This document shows positions 46,401 through 54,001 of a DNA stretch of 64,000 nucleotides, piece by piece. Position 1 is the stretch's first letter. Every line of letters begins with the position of its first letter. Under the pieces are notes generated by a model. That model saw only the letters and a list, made by a program, of their open reading frames with translations, had not been told where the DNA came from and ran no database searches. This stretch comes from Paraliobacillus quinghaiensis (GTDB taxonomy: Bacteria > Bacillota > Bacilli > Bacillales > Amphibacillaceae), in the NCBI RefSeq assembly GCF_003426025.1, contig NZ_QJSH01000005.1, positions 62,001 to 126,000 on the forward strand, given 5' to 3'. The position numbers and the translations under genes are program-made.

Positions 46401-46584
46401 TAATATAGCATTATTCGTAAGAGAAGCTAAAAAGGAAAATGGATATACTGCACCATTTACTTTTTTAGGCACATGCGATTATATAAGGCATTATGGAGAA
46501 AAGCCAATTAGCTTCGAATGGAAACTTCGTGAAGAAATGCCACCAACATTAGTACAACAAGCAAATAAGAGTATTGTTTTGTAG
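43429..46584 (+). CDS. PLD-domain SF2 helicase with DUF3427
   Basis: A 1051-aa protein in three parts. A phospholipase-D-like nuclease half spans about 140-290 (LHAKAYMF with H226 and K228, then IGSSNLSNPAL). An SF2 helicase follows with Walker A ATGVGKT (K357) and DEFH from residue 447, and motif VI QQLGRGLRLAEDKE. The C-terminal DUF3427 region (about 720-1051) is characteristic of this family. Such proteins are scattered across bacteria in defence and repair contexts and could unwind and cut foreign or damaged DNA. ATG 43429 follows ATGAGGTGA. A Nudix hydrolase converges from the other strand. Confidence 0.93.
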   Translation: MPNQGIYEEIVSKHLKSQLELLKKEDFEITKESLDVEEARKALSTYISAITRKALKYVRDNETNDKKALLDQIETCNTIIDTLSKRLDFEEFSRLQIEEEGEVLTSIYSKINSVRSVKKEKIIRPVTSIAESSLFTGSTVEPDMLSELKKEIMSTDEIDFLVSFIKWSGIRIIFDELQSFTEKGGRLRVITTSYMEATDYKAVMELSKLANTEIKISYDVKRTRLHAKAYMFKRLTGFTTAYIGSSNLSNPALTSGLEWNLKVTEKDSFDIVKKFDATFESYWNDGEFHSFDPEKEDDKEQLFQALQKKEQQENDIHFNFDIQPYYYQKEMLENLQAEREVFGRYKNLLVAATGVGKTVISAFDYRRYRKQNGNRARLLFVAHREEILKQSRDTFRAILKDFNFGDMLVGGSKPTAIDHLFVSIQSFNSMKLNEKLSSDFYDFIIIDEFHHAAANSYQQLLSHFVPKVLLGLTATPERMDGQDVLSYFEGQIASEMRLTEAINRKLLSPFQYFCVSDTVDLSNLRWRGKGYDLKELENVYTTDKIRSNQIVKSLYRYVTDIDEVKGLGFCAGVEHAIYMASYFNGRGIASIALHGESDKETRDSAKNALLKGEIKFIFVADLYNEGIDIPDVNTILFLRPTESLTVFLQQLGRGLRLAEDKECLTVLDFVGQAHKNYSFEEKFRALIGKTKYSIKHYVDEGFSNLPKGSFIQLEKQAKEYILRNIKAATNTITNLRAKMKYFEQDTGLPLTFNNFLTHHHLSVYDFYGKGGDRTFQRMMVDVGLADDFDCTDETMITKRLPRLFHLNSKKTIEFFIGYVKNTTAVTNEEERIMRNMFYYTFYQKEPAKEGLLSVDDGLAKVLGHDRMRNEILNLLEYQYNSIRNLEIDHDLSFVTPLTVHATYNRDQIMASLDYFNEENSPEFREGVKHLQEKNLDIFFITLNKSEKDFSSSTLYEDYAINERRFHWQSQSTLSESSPTAKRYIHHRENGHNIALFVREAKKENGYTAPFTFLGTCDYIRHYGEKPISFEWKLREEMPPTLVQQANKSIVL

Positions 46585-46600
46585 TCTTCTTTAAAGGGGG

Positions 46601-46996
46601 CTATTTTTCTTTTATAAGTTTTTCAACTATAGGAATATCTGCAGGAGCCCAAATTAAGGAGTTGAGATTTTCTCGATTTAACCAAATCAGTTTGGCATGT
46701 TCACTTTTCTGGGGAGTTGCTTCAACAATTCTAGCTCTTATTGCAATCAATTGTATAATTAACTCTTTGTATTCATGAATGTTTTCATGAAAGATATCTT
46801 CTGCTTTGATTTTGCAGTTCATCTCTTCATCGATTTCTCGTTCAAGTGCAGCATAAATATCCTCTCCTTGATCGACTTTCCCACCTGGGAATTCCCACAT
46901 GTTTGGAATAGACATCTCTGGAGAACGAAGCGCACACAATATTTCATTATTTTCATTCTCAATGATTGCTGCTACCACTTTTAAAGTCTTTTTCAA
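46601..46996 (-). CDS. Nudix hydrolase, 8-oxo-dGTP diphosphatase-like (MutT)
   Basis: A 131-aa protein from TTG 46996 with AGGAGGG 7 nt upstream. An in-frame upstream extension to 47080 lacks a ribosome site. The Nudix box GGKVDQGEDIYAALEREIDEE fits G-x5-E-x7-REUxEE, preceded by VVAAIIENENNEILCALRS as in MutT/CTP-pyrophosphohydrolases. It would hydrolyse oxidised or non-canonical dNTPs. It is convergent with the PLD-helicase gene with 16 bp between stops. Pairing of Nudix with DUF3427 helicases may be functional, but a single instance proves nothing. Confidence 0.92.
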   Translation of the reverse strand: MKKTLKVVAAIIENENNEILCALRSPEMSIPNMWEFPGGKVDQGEDIYAALEREIDEEMNCKIKAEDIFHENIHEYKELIIQLIAIRARIVEATPQKSEHAKLIWLNRENLNSLIWAPADIPIVEKLIKEK

Positions 46997-47129
46997 ATGC
47001 TTTCCCTCCTGATTCTTTCTTTGTACTATGATAGCATGCGCATGGCATAAGGACCACCTGCCACTAAGATGTGTACGCAAACAGTTAAGTAAGAATATTT
47101 ATATTAGTTATTAATACAAAAACAACAAA

Positions 47130-47172
47130 AAGGCACAGTTAGCTTTAACAGCTAGGTGTGCCTTCTTTTTTC
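47130..47172 (-). terminator. terminator after the DUF981 membrane gene
   Basis: AAGGCACA (47130-47137) pairs with TGTGCCTT (47157-47164), with an inner TAGCT/AGCTA stem. T-runs follow on both strands, so it can serve transcripts from either side. Confidence 0.7.
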
Positions 47173-47213
47173 ATATATTTCTGACTCTTCACAAAGACGG
47201 GGTCTATCCCTCG

Positions 47214-47936
47214 TTACATAGTGTTGACAATAAGTCCGATATGAGTGAAGAAATTCATAATGCCAAATAACGCAAATGCCAATCCAGAAATGATGAAGCA
47301 ATATTTAACGATTGCTAGAATTCCTTGATTTGCATTTGTATTCAGTGTAAATGGAAATAATGTAGCTCCTATACCAGTTATAGCATATAAGCCAGAAATG
47401 AATATTGCTTCAACAATTGGTACATCAGCAAACATTCCAGTGATTGGTTCTTGTGGTGGTGCTGCGAATAATTGATAGGTAATTCCTGCTACCGCAATAG
47501 AGATAAGACCAAGTCCCATTGCTGCACCAAAATAAGATAATGGTTTAAATAAATCAGGTAAATCTTTTTTTAGATGGGATGAAACAGCATCTTTATCCTT
47601 CATATTTATTCCTTGTTTCATATATAGGTTAGACTTTCTCCATAACAAAATAGCTGTTGCTAATAATAATACACCAAACGCCAATGAAGGCTCACCAAAA
47701 ATGATGTCATCAAAAGGAAAGCCAATTTGAGCTAAAGGCCAAGTCAAACTCATGTGTGCTCCAGTGATCGTCAAAATAAAACCCGGAACTGCAAAGCCCA
47801 TAGACCAACCTTCTAATTCTCCTATTTTGCCATTTTTAAGGTGTAAAAAGAATCGGATTATTAATAATAATGCAACACCAGTTGCCACACTCATTATTGT
47901 ATTATAGACCTGTGTGCTAGCCCAATCAATAGTCAT
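47214..47936 (-). CDS. DUF981-family membrane protein
   Basis: A 240-aa integral membrane protein with about seven hydrophobic segments. It begins VYNTIMSVATGVALLLIIRFF and contains the block GWSMGFAVPGFILTITGAHMSLTWPLAQIGFPFDDIIFGEPSLAFGVLLLA, which is typical of DUF981. Function is unknown. It is monocistronic, with its own terminator, and divergent from nothing: the UMF1 transporter gene upstream is on the same strand 102 bp away and could be co-transcribed. Confidence 0.75.
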   Translation of the reverse strand: MTIDWASTQVYNTIMSVATGVALLLIIRFFLHLKNGKIGELEGWSMGFAVPGFILTITGAHMSLTWPLAQIGFPFDDIIFGEPSLAFGVLLLATAILLWRKSNLYMKQGINMKDKDAVSSHLKKDLPDLFKPLSYFGAAMGLGLISIAVAGITYQLFAAPPQEPITGMFADVPIVEAIFISGLYAITGIGATLFPFTLNTNANQGILAIVKYCFIISGLAFALFGIMNFFTHIGLIVNTM

Positions 47937-48038
47937 GATATAACCTCCTAGAGAGTTTAGTAGTTTCTCTAGTATCGATATTTCCCTTGATTTATATAAT
48001 TAAACGGTGGGGGAAGCAGGGAAGAATCGTTTCTGTCT

Positions 48039-49295
48039 TTAAATAGCATCTACTTTATGATCCGATACAAATAACAAAACAATAAAACCAATAATGAATA
48101 AAATGACTAAGCTAAAAACGCCAAAAGCAGAACTTCCTGTTAGTTGAGTAGTCATCCCCATGAGGAAAGGTCCCGTAACTGCTGCAAATCTACCAAATAT
48201 ATTATAGAAACCAAAGAATTCATTCGATTTTTCATTAGGAACCATTTGTCCAAAATAAGATCTGCTTAATGACTGAATACCGCCTTGAGCTGTGGCAACA
48301 AGCATTGCTAATATCCAAAAATCAACTACAGTACTCAAAAACATGGCATAGATACAAACAATAATATAAATGATGATTCCTGTGTAAATCATATTTTTTG
48401 TCCCAAACTTAATTGCAAGCCAACCGAATAAAACTGCAAAAGGAGCAGCTACAATTTGTACGGCTAATAGAGCTATAATAAGGTCAGTTGGTCCTAATCC
48501 TAAATCCCTCCCATAAGCAGTAGACATTGAAATGATCGTCCCAACGCCATCAATATAAAAGAAATAAGCAATTAGAAATAAAAAGATATTCCGATATTTC
48601 TTAATCTCTTTAAATGTTTTTCCAAGTCTCTTAAAACTATTTACTACAACCCTTGGTTCCGGATCTACTCCATGCTTTTGTTTCACATTTTTTATCAATG
48701 GGATAGAAAAAGCGATCCACCACAGTGCTGTAATAACAAAAGCTATACGACTTGCTGTAGTCTCCGTGAAAGGAACGGTTCCTGACTGTGCTAAAAAAAT
48801 AATCGCAATACAAATCACAAAAGGAATTACACTACCTATGTATCCTAACGCATAACCTTTCGCAGAAACGTCATCCATGCGCTCTTTTTTTGTTACATCT
48901 ACTATATGCGCATCATAAAAAATATTAGCACCACGTGCACCAATTGCAGTTACTGTATAAACAATTAGTAATAGTAGCCAATTATCAGCCGGAACAAACA
49001 ATAAAGAAAATGTTGAAATAGTACCTACTAGAAAGAAGAAAAGAAAAAATTTCTTCTTCATTCCTTTGTAATCTGCTATGGTCCCTAATATAGGACCGAG
49101 CATTGCTAATATGAATGTAGCAATTGAAATGGTATACCCTAGATATGCCGTAGAGTTTGCAACACTCACCTCGGCATTCTCTGCTACCGCTTTATAATAA
49201 ATTGGGAAAATTGCCGTAGTAATAATAATGGAATAAGCAGAATTGGCCCAATCATACATCATCCAGCTCTTTTCTTGCTTCGTATACTTCCCCAC
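48039..49295 (-). CDS. UMF1 (Atg22-like) family MFS transporter
   Basis: A 418-aa protein with twelve membrane helices. It opens YTKQEKSWMMYDWANSAYSI, the hallmark of the UMF1/Atg22 branch of the major facilitator superfamily, and contains GPILGTIADYKGMKKKFF in the loop between helices 2 and 3. The eukaryotic relative exports amino acids from the vacuole; bacterial substrates are not defined. ATG 49295 has AGGAGGAGA upstream. No substrate is suggested by neighbours. Confidence 0.9.
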   Translation of the reverse strand: MGKYTKQEKSWMMYDWANSAYSIIITTAIFPIYYKAVAENAEVSVANSTAYLGYTISIATFILAMLGPILGTIADYKGMKKKFFLFFFLVGTISTFSLLFVPADNWLLLLIVYTVTAIGARGANIFYDAHIVDVTKKERMDDVSAKGYALGYIGSVIPFVICIAIIFLAQSGTVPFTETTASRIAFVITALWWIAFSIPLIKNVKQKHGVDPEPRVVVNSFKRLGKTFKEIKKYRNIFLFLIAYFFYIDGVGTIISMSTAYGRDLGLGPTDLIIALLAVQIVAAPFAVLFGWLAIKFGTKNMIYTGIIIYIIVCIYAMFLSTVVDFWILAMLVATAQGGIQSLSRSYFGQMVPNEKSNEFFGFYNIFGRFAAVTGPFLMGMTTQLTGSSAFGVFSLVILFIIGFIVLLFVSDHKVDAI

Positions 49296-49389
49296 CCTAT
49301 CTCCTCCTCGTATTAATCTACTTATAGTCTACAGCAGGAGCAAAAGAGATAGTAGTTATTTTGCGTATACTTTACAAATATTTTACTTA

Positions 49390-49449
49390 GGTGTCACTTC
49401 CTGGTTTATGTCGATTTTAGTCGACATAATTCGGGAAGTGACAGGCACC
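49390..49449. repeat. palindromic intergenic repeat, copy A
   Basis: GGTGTCACTTCCTGG at one end and CGGGAAGTGACAGGCACC at the other, with a perfect inner stem TTATGTCGA/TCGACATAA. It lies between divergent UMF1 and transporter genes. Related copies are at 53901 and 57346. The rest of 49296-49540 shows only promoter-like AT-rich sequence. Confidence 0.75.
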
Positions 49450-49540
49450 AGAAGAAGACAACCCCTAGCGTCACCGACTTAATCCTGTATGCATAGGCTA
49501 AAGCACAGTTAACAATTAACTGATTAAGGAGGTAAGCTAA

Positions 49541-50968
49541 TTGGAATTAACAATTTCCCATTGGATATATGGTTTGTTCACATTGTTAATAATTATTACG
49601 ATGATTTTTCGGAAAGGTGTTGTGCTGCCTACAATTCTTGGAACATTTTTGGTCGCGTGGGTTTATCAAGGAAACATAGTTGACGGTTTTACTGCAATTT
49701 TTAATGCAAATCTTGTGGCGGCTAAAGAGTTATTCAACATTTTCCTTATCATTACATTTATGGTTGCCTTGTTGCACTCATTAAAGGATTTAGGTGCCGA
49801 TATACGTATGATTAAACCGATTGAAAAATTCATGGTCAATGGTCATGTTGCCTTTTTTGTTTTAATTGTTGTCACCTATGTTATCTCATTGTTTTTCTGG
49901 CCTACACCAGCGGTTCCATTAATATGTGCATTATTAGTCCCTGCTGCTGTGCGTTCTGGTTTACCAGTTATGGTTGCGGCGATGGCTGTTGCGCTTGCAG
50001 GTCAGGGTATGGCTCTGTCATCGGACTACATTATCCAAGTTGCGCCAGGGTTGTCTGCTAAAGCAGCTGGTGTTGAAACAGCTAGTTTGGTAGATCAAGC
50101 GCTAATTTTATCGTTTATAACAGGAGGAATAGCAATAGCCCTTGCTTATTTCTTTAACAGGAAAACAATTCGGCTGAAAAATGATCCTGAAATTGATCAA
50201 GAATTAGCAACGATGCAAGGAATGCAAAAGGAAAGTACAAAGAAAACGGAAAGTAAGTACCTTCCAATGTGGGGTAAGATATTTGCTGTTCTAGTTCCAG
50301 TATCTATGCTGGTCGTTATGATTTTTATGATATCAACGAAACTAAACGGTGGACGTATGGGCGGATTTGAAGGAGGAGATGGTGCTGCGTTTATAGGTGG
50401 AGTAGCTGTAATTCTCCTACTTCTCTCAACTGTCGCTTTTGGTCAACACAGAGCTTTAGATTATATTAGTGAGCATATTATTGAGGGTTTTGTATTCGCA
50501 TTTAAAGCAATGGGTCCTGTAATTCCAATTGCCGGCTTCTTCTTTCTAGGAAGCTCTGATTTTGCGGGAAGTATTTTATCTATTGGTGACGGAGAACCAC
50601 CGGCATTACTGTTCGATTTAGTAAAATCAAGCCAAAGCTTCTTACCACAAAGTGCACTATTAGCAGGGTTTAGCATTCTGATCATTGGTATTATCACTGG
50701 TTTAGATGGATCTGGGTTTTCTGGTTTACCTTTAACTGGGGCATTGTCTGGTGCGCTTGCAGGTGGCAGTATTGACCCGACAACACTTGCTGCCATTGGT
50801 CAAATGGGTTCCATCTGGACGGGTGGAGGAACAATTATTGCTTGGTCTTCTCTAGTAGCTGTAGCTGGATTTTGTGGGGTTCCAGTAATGGATTTAGTCC
50901 GGAAAAACTTTGGTCCAGTTATGATAGGATTGGTGGTTTCTACGTTGTTAGCGATATTAATCTTTTAG
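49541..50968 (+). CDS. 12-TM membrane transporter of unknown substrate
   Basis: A 475-aa, very hydrophobic protein from TTG 49541, with AAGGAGG upstream and about twelve helices. It has the small-residue-rich re-entrant-type stretches seen in ion-transporter-superfamily permeases (GLDGSGFSGLPLTGALSGALAGGS and GSIWTGGGTIIAWSSLVAVAGF). A hydrophilic loop (about 215-245) lies mid-protein. I do not recognise a specific family; anion or dicarboxylate permeases of the DctM/CitMHS kind are the nearest impression. It is monocistronic with a strong terminator. Confidence 0.75.
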   Translation: MELTISHWIYGLFTLLIIITMIFRKGVVLPTILGTFLVAWVYQGNIVDGFTAIFNANLVAAKELFNIFLIITFMVALLHSLKDLGADIRMIKPIEKFMVNGHVAFFVLIVVTYVISLFFWPTPAVPLICALLVPAAVRSGLPVMVAAMAVALAGQGMALSSDYIIQVAPGLSAKAAGVETASLVDQALILSFITGGIAIALAYFFNRKTIRLKNDPEIDQELATMQGMQKESTKKTESKYLPMWGKIFAVLVPVSMLVVMIFMISTKLNGGRMGGFEGGDGAAFIGGVAVILLLLSTVAFGQHRALDYISEHIIEGFVFAFKAMGPVIPIAGFFFLGSSDFAGSILSIGDGEPPALLFDLVKSSQSFLPQSALLAGFSILIIGIITGLDGSGFSGLPLTGALSGALAGGSIDPTTLAAIGQMGSIWTGGGTIIAWSSLVAVAGFCGVPVMDLVRKNFGPVMIGLVVSTLLAILIF

Positions 50969-50993
50969 CAGTATGTAAAAAAATAATAAAGAT

Positions 50994-51027
50994 GAGCTGA
51001 ACCTTGTATCTCCGGGTTCAGCTCTTT
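50994..51027 (+). terminator. terminator of the 12-TM transporter gene
   Basis: A perfect 10-bp stem GAGCTGAACC/GGTTCAGCTC (50994-51003 and 51015-51024) is followed by TTTCT. Confidence 0.85.
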
Positions 51028-51128
51028 CTATGATGGACTGAGGATATATGATTAAGCGCAAGGAGAGTGTTTGGGATTAGGTTTTTCAAGTTAGAAAAAG
51101 CATTAAAAAAGCTTGATTTTTAATGGTT

Positions 51129-51143
51129 GCAACTAATAGTTGC
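51129..51143. promoter_or_regulatory. palindrome upstream of the XRE membrane regulator
   Basis: GCAACTAATAGTTGC is a perfect 7-bp inverted repeat with one central base. GCAACT recurs at 51171-51176 within TGCAACTGGCAGTTA. It is 75-90 bp upstream of the XRE gene and may be its autoregulatory operator. Confidence 0.45.
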
Positions 51144-51216
51144 GCATTTTCCATCGTTCATTGGTAGCATGCAACTGGCAGTTATAGTATCTTTTAGTTA
51201 GAGGAGGCGAAAGATC

Positions 51217-51756
51217 ATGACATTTGGAGGGAATATTCAAAGGTTAAGAAAAGAAAAGCACTTATCACAAGAAAAATTAGCTACTGAAATGGGTGTATCA
51301 AGACAATCTGTTTCCAAGTGGGAACTTGGGGAATCAACGCCGGATTTAGAAAGGTTGCAACGACTTAGTAAGGTACTAGACGTTTCCATTGACGAACTTT
51401 TAAAGACAGATGAAACATTGGACCAAAGTAGTGAGGACTCATTAGAAAGGCAAGAACAAACACGTCAATCAGGAACTGGTTCAGTAGTTCATTTCATAAA
51501 ACGGAAGGGTTATGTTGCGGGGTATATAATATCCATTTATGCTTTGGGAGTTTTAATTCTTTCTCGTTTTGCACATTTTGCGTTTAAAACAATTCTAGGA
51601 CCACCTGAAGGGTTTGGTGTCACAATGGATACTTTACCTGCTTAGATGAAGGTTCCGCTTTATTTCGTTAATGGTGTAAGTGTAATCGCTATTGTCTTTA
51701 TTGTTTTGGGAATAGTTTTTGCTCTGTATTATAAGAAAAAACAGGACGTAAATTAA
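51217..51756 (+). pseudogene. XRE regulator with membrane tail, interrupted by in-frame TAG
   Basis: From ATG 51217 (AGGAGGCGA upstream) a clear XRE helix-turn-helix (1-65: RLRKEKHLSQEKLATEMGVSRQSVSKWELG) is followed by a linker and one membrane helix, ending at TAG 51643-51645. Directly after it the same frame continues for 36 codons, MKVPLYFVNGVSVIAIVFIVLGIVFALYYKKK, a second membrane helix with basic end, to TAA 51754. Together they match the size and two-helix tail of related Bacillaceae regulators. A recent nonsense mutation is likely. The 142-aa N-terminal product may still bind DNA. A sequencing error or readthrough is possible. Confidence 0.7.
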
Positions 51757-51848
51757 CAATTGAACTAATAATTATTTAAACTATATTTTTAAAAAAACAG
51801 ATACCTAGTACTGTCGACAAGTGTCAAAACGATAGTACTAGGTATTTT

Positions 51849-52238
51849 TTAATCAAGTCTTTTCCGGTTCGCCATTTTCTCATTAAGCTGAAGATAGGAA
51901 AAATGATTAGCAATGGATTCAATTAATATTGGTTTGTTATTACTCATGGCTAATTTTAGCTCTAGCTGGTTTCCAATCTCAACAAGCTCAGCTTTTTTAT
52001 ACTTGTTTAGGGATACAGTTAATTCATCTCGACTCATTTTTTCCATTTCATTAATCGGTACATCGAGTTTTTTATCTAGTGAGGTTTTTCTTGCTTCTTT
52101 AAGCGGTATTTTTTTCTCATTGGACACCTTCTCTTTAATATCATCAAGCATATCCTCGAACTTCCAATGCTCATAGCACCTTAAAATGTCTAGTGTTTTT
52201 TCTAACTGTTCAATTACTTTTTGTACTTTCATTATCAA
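51849..52238 (-). CDS. ParA-linked SAP/Rho_N-like DNA-binding protein
   Basis: A 129-aa protein whose start overlaps the end of the parA-like gene by 4 nt. The N-terminal half is helical. The C-terminal half (about 68-120: MSRDELTVSLNKYKKAELVEIGNQLELKLAMSNNKPILIESI) has the helix-loop-helix pattern of SAP, HeH or Rho_N-type nucleic-acid-binding modules. Its place after a ParA ATPase suggests the centromere-binding partner of a partition-like pair, although it is not a ParB. MKVQKV may be the true start 2 codons in. Confidence 0.6.
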   Translation of the reverse strand: MIMKVQKVIEQLEKTLDILRCYEHWKFEDMLDDIKEKVSNEKKIPLKEARKTSLDKKLDVPINEMEKMSRDELTVSLNKYKKAELVEIGNQLELKLAMSNNKPILIESIANHFSYLQLNEKMANRKRLD

Positions 52239-53212
52239 TTAGCACCTTTCATTCTTTCTAATAATTCAACTATTATTTTGCGAATGTGCTCGCTTTGCTT
52301 GCGGGCATTAGAATTGGACTTTTCAAAAGCAAAAACAGGATATGCATGAGCAGAAGCCTGAGGAATTCCGTCGCCACGTGTGAGATATTCGCCAAATACA
52401 AGTTTAGGAAAAGCCCTATTTAATGTACCTAGAACGGTCATTTGCGTATTTATTGGCTTTTTTTTGTTTTCCGTTATGTTATTTGGTATAATCCCGAGTA
52501 GCTTTGTTTCTGTATAATGCTTATCTCTAGATTTAAATGTGCTGTTAAGTTCATTCACTTTTTTTCTGATTGATTGTATTCCATAGGAGGACAATGTGTC
52601 TAATATAGTAGGGATTAAATAATAATCACTAGTGTAGAGTGCGTTTTGACTTATAAAATTTAAATTTGGAGGACAATCAATGAAAATAAAGTCATAGTGG
52701 TTACGGTAATGACCAATTATATTATTAAGAATTCGAAACTTGTACATATCTGATCCCACTAGGTGCGTATTAAAATCAGTTTTTGTGTAAGCTGCAATTT
52801 CCATATCTGTATAAATTAGATCAGGGTGAGATGGGATAAGATCGATATTTTCATATAATTTTTGATTATTTTTTCTAACAGCGTTTTTTAGTATGTAATC
52901 TTCCGGGTTTATTTCTGCTAATTCTCCTTTATGAAGAAATTCTTTAAACAAAATTTTAATTCCTTTATTATGCTCCTCTACTTCACTGATAAATTTTTCA
53001 AAATTATTCTCATGTAAACAAGAAACAGACAGATTACATTGTGCATCCATATCAATTAATAATACTTTTGGTGGTGTCTGTCTATTTAAGTACTTATCTA
53101 GTACAGCTGAATCCAAATGCTGTAATCCTGTTGCAATATGATGGGTGAATGTGGTTTTCCCCACTCCACCCTTCCAATTAATAATACTAATAACGTGTGC
53201 TTTAGTTGCCAT
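52235..53212 (-). CDS. ParA-family ATPase, orphan partition-like system
   Basis: About 325 aa from ATG 53212, which follows AGGAGGGATGACACA. The deviant Walker A is KGGVGKTT (K14 signature lysine, K19). Later motifs are VLLIDMDAQCNLS and FDFIFIDCPPNLNF-like YDFIFIDCPPNLNFISQNAL, as in Soj/ParA proteins that position DNA or protein cargo. An insertion around 60-140 enlarges it over Soj. No ParB gene follows; the partner is the SAP-like protein. It could be a plasmid relic or a chromosomal positioning system. The preceding upstream in-frame extension lacks a ribosome site. Confidence 0.88.
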   Translation of the reverse strand: MATKAHVISIINWKGGVGKTTFTHHIATGLQHLDSAVLDKYLNRQTPPKVLLIDMDAQCNLSVSCLHENNFEKFISEVEEHNKGIKILFKEFLHKGELAEINPEDYILKNAVRKNNQKLYENIDLIPSHPDLIYTDMEIAAYTKTDFNTHLVGSDMYKFRILNNIIGHYRNHYDFIFIDCPPNLNFISQNALYTSDYYLIPTILDTLSSYGIQSIRKKVNELNSTFKSRDKHYTETKLLGIIPNNITENKKKPINTQMTVLGTLNRAFPKLVFGEYLTRGDGIPQASAHAYPVFAFEKSNSNARKQSEHIRKIIVELLERMKGAN

Positions 53213-53350
53213 TGTGTCATCCCTCCTTCTAACAAATATATATTCAGGTGGAGAAAAGATGATAACTAAAATTGTAAACATGTACCAGTTTGTGTGCTAC
53301 CATATTAAAGAGAATAGGTTACAAAACGGATATGGAGAGAGGGAGAAGTT

Positions 53351-53878
53351 ATGCTAGGAACTGTTTTAGAAGTTAGTATTATAGTAGGGTTACCGGTCAC
53401 ATTGCTATACATAATCATTAAATTTTTTACAAGATCATTTCAGCCAGTAAAAAAAGAGCTTGTAAACATAATGATGCTCTTATATACAGTAGATCTAATC
53501 TTTTTGGTGTGGTTAGATCCTAGTGAAGTGTTAGTCAAACAATCCTATAATTATATCCCTTTCCAGACTATTTCATTGTACGTTAACCAATTAATAGAAG
53601 GCTTTATTCCTTTAAGAGTAATTGTGATTAATTTATTAGGAAATGTGGTTGTTACTGTGCCAATAGGTTTGTGGTTTGGCTACAAGAGGATCAAAGTTAA
53701 GCGAGCAATGATGTTTGCTACAGCTGTTCCAGTTGTTATGGAGGTGGGACAATTCATCTTTCATGAAATCGGATATGTTTCTCGTACGGTGGATATTGAT
53801 GATTGGATTTTAAATTTTGTTGGCATTCTCTTTGGTTACTTTATTTTTAAATGCGTAGAAAAAGTAGTAGATAGGTAG
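53351..53878 (+). CDS. VanZ-like membrane protein
   Basis: A 175-aa protein with four or five helices and the VanZ-like pattern YNYIPFQTISLYV, then LRVIVINLLGNVVVTVPIGLWFGY, and an end with ME(V)GQF plus RTVDIDDWILNFVGILFGYF. VanZ of Enterococcus gives low-level teicoplanin resistance. Most chromosomal homologues have no proven role in the envelope. It is divergent from the parA gene with a 138-bp spacer. Confidence 0.9.
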   Translation: MLGTVLEVSIIVGLPVTLLYIIIKFFTRSFQPVKKELVNIMMLLYTVDLIFLVWLDPSEVLVKQSYNYIPFQTISLYVNQLIEGFIPLRVIVINLLGNVVVTVPIGLWFGYKRIKVKRAMMFATAVPVVMEVGQFIFHEIGYVSRTVDIDDWILNFVGILFGYFIFKCVEKVVDR

Positions 53879-53900
53879 CCTTATTTAAGAAAATATATAA

Positions 53901-53950
53901 GGTGCCTTCCTCGTATTCTGTCGTTATTGACATGAATCGGGAAGTGCACC
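53901..53950. repeat. palindromic intergenic repeat, copy B
   Basis: GGTGCCTTCCTCG and CGGGAAGTGCACC flank an inner CTGTCG/TTGACATG part. It is related to the copies at 49390 and 57346, here between convergent VanZ and panF genes, where it may act as a terminator. Confidence 0.65.
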
Positions 53951-54001
53951 TTAATTAATACAAAGCTAATATGAATTGAGGCTACAGAGTTTGTCCCTTT
54001 T

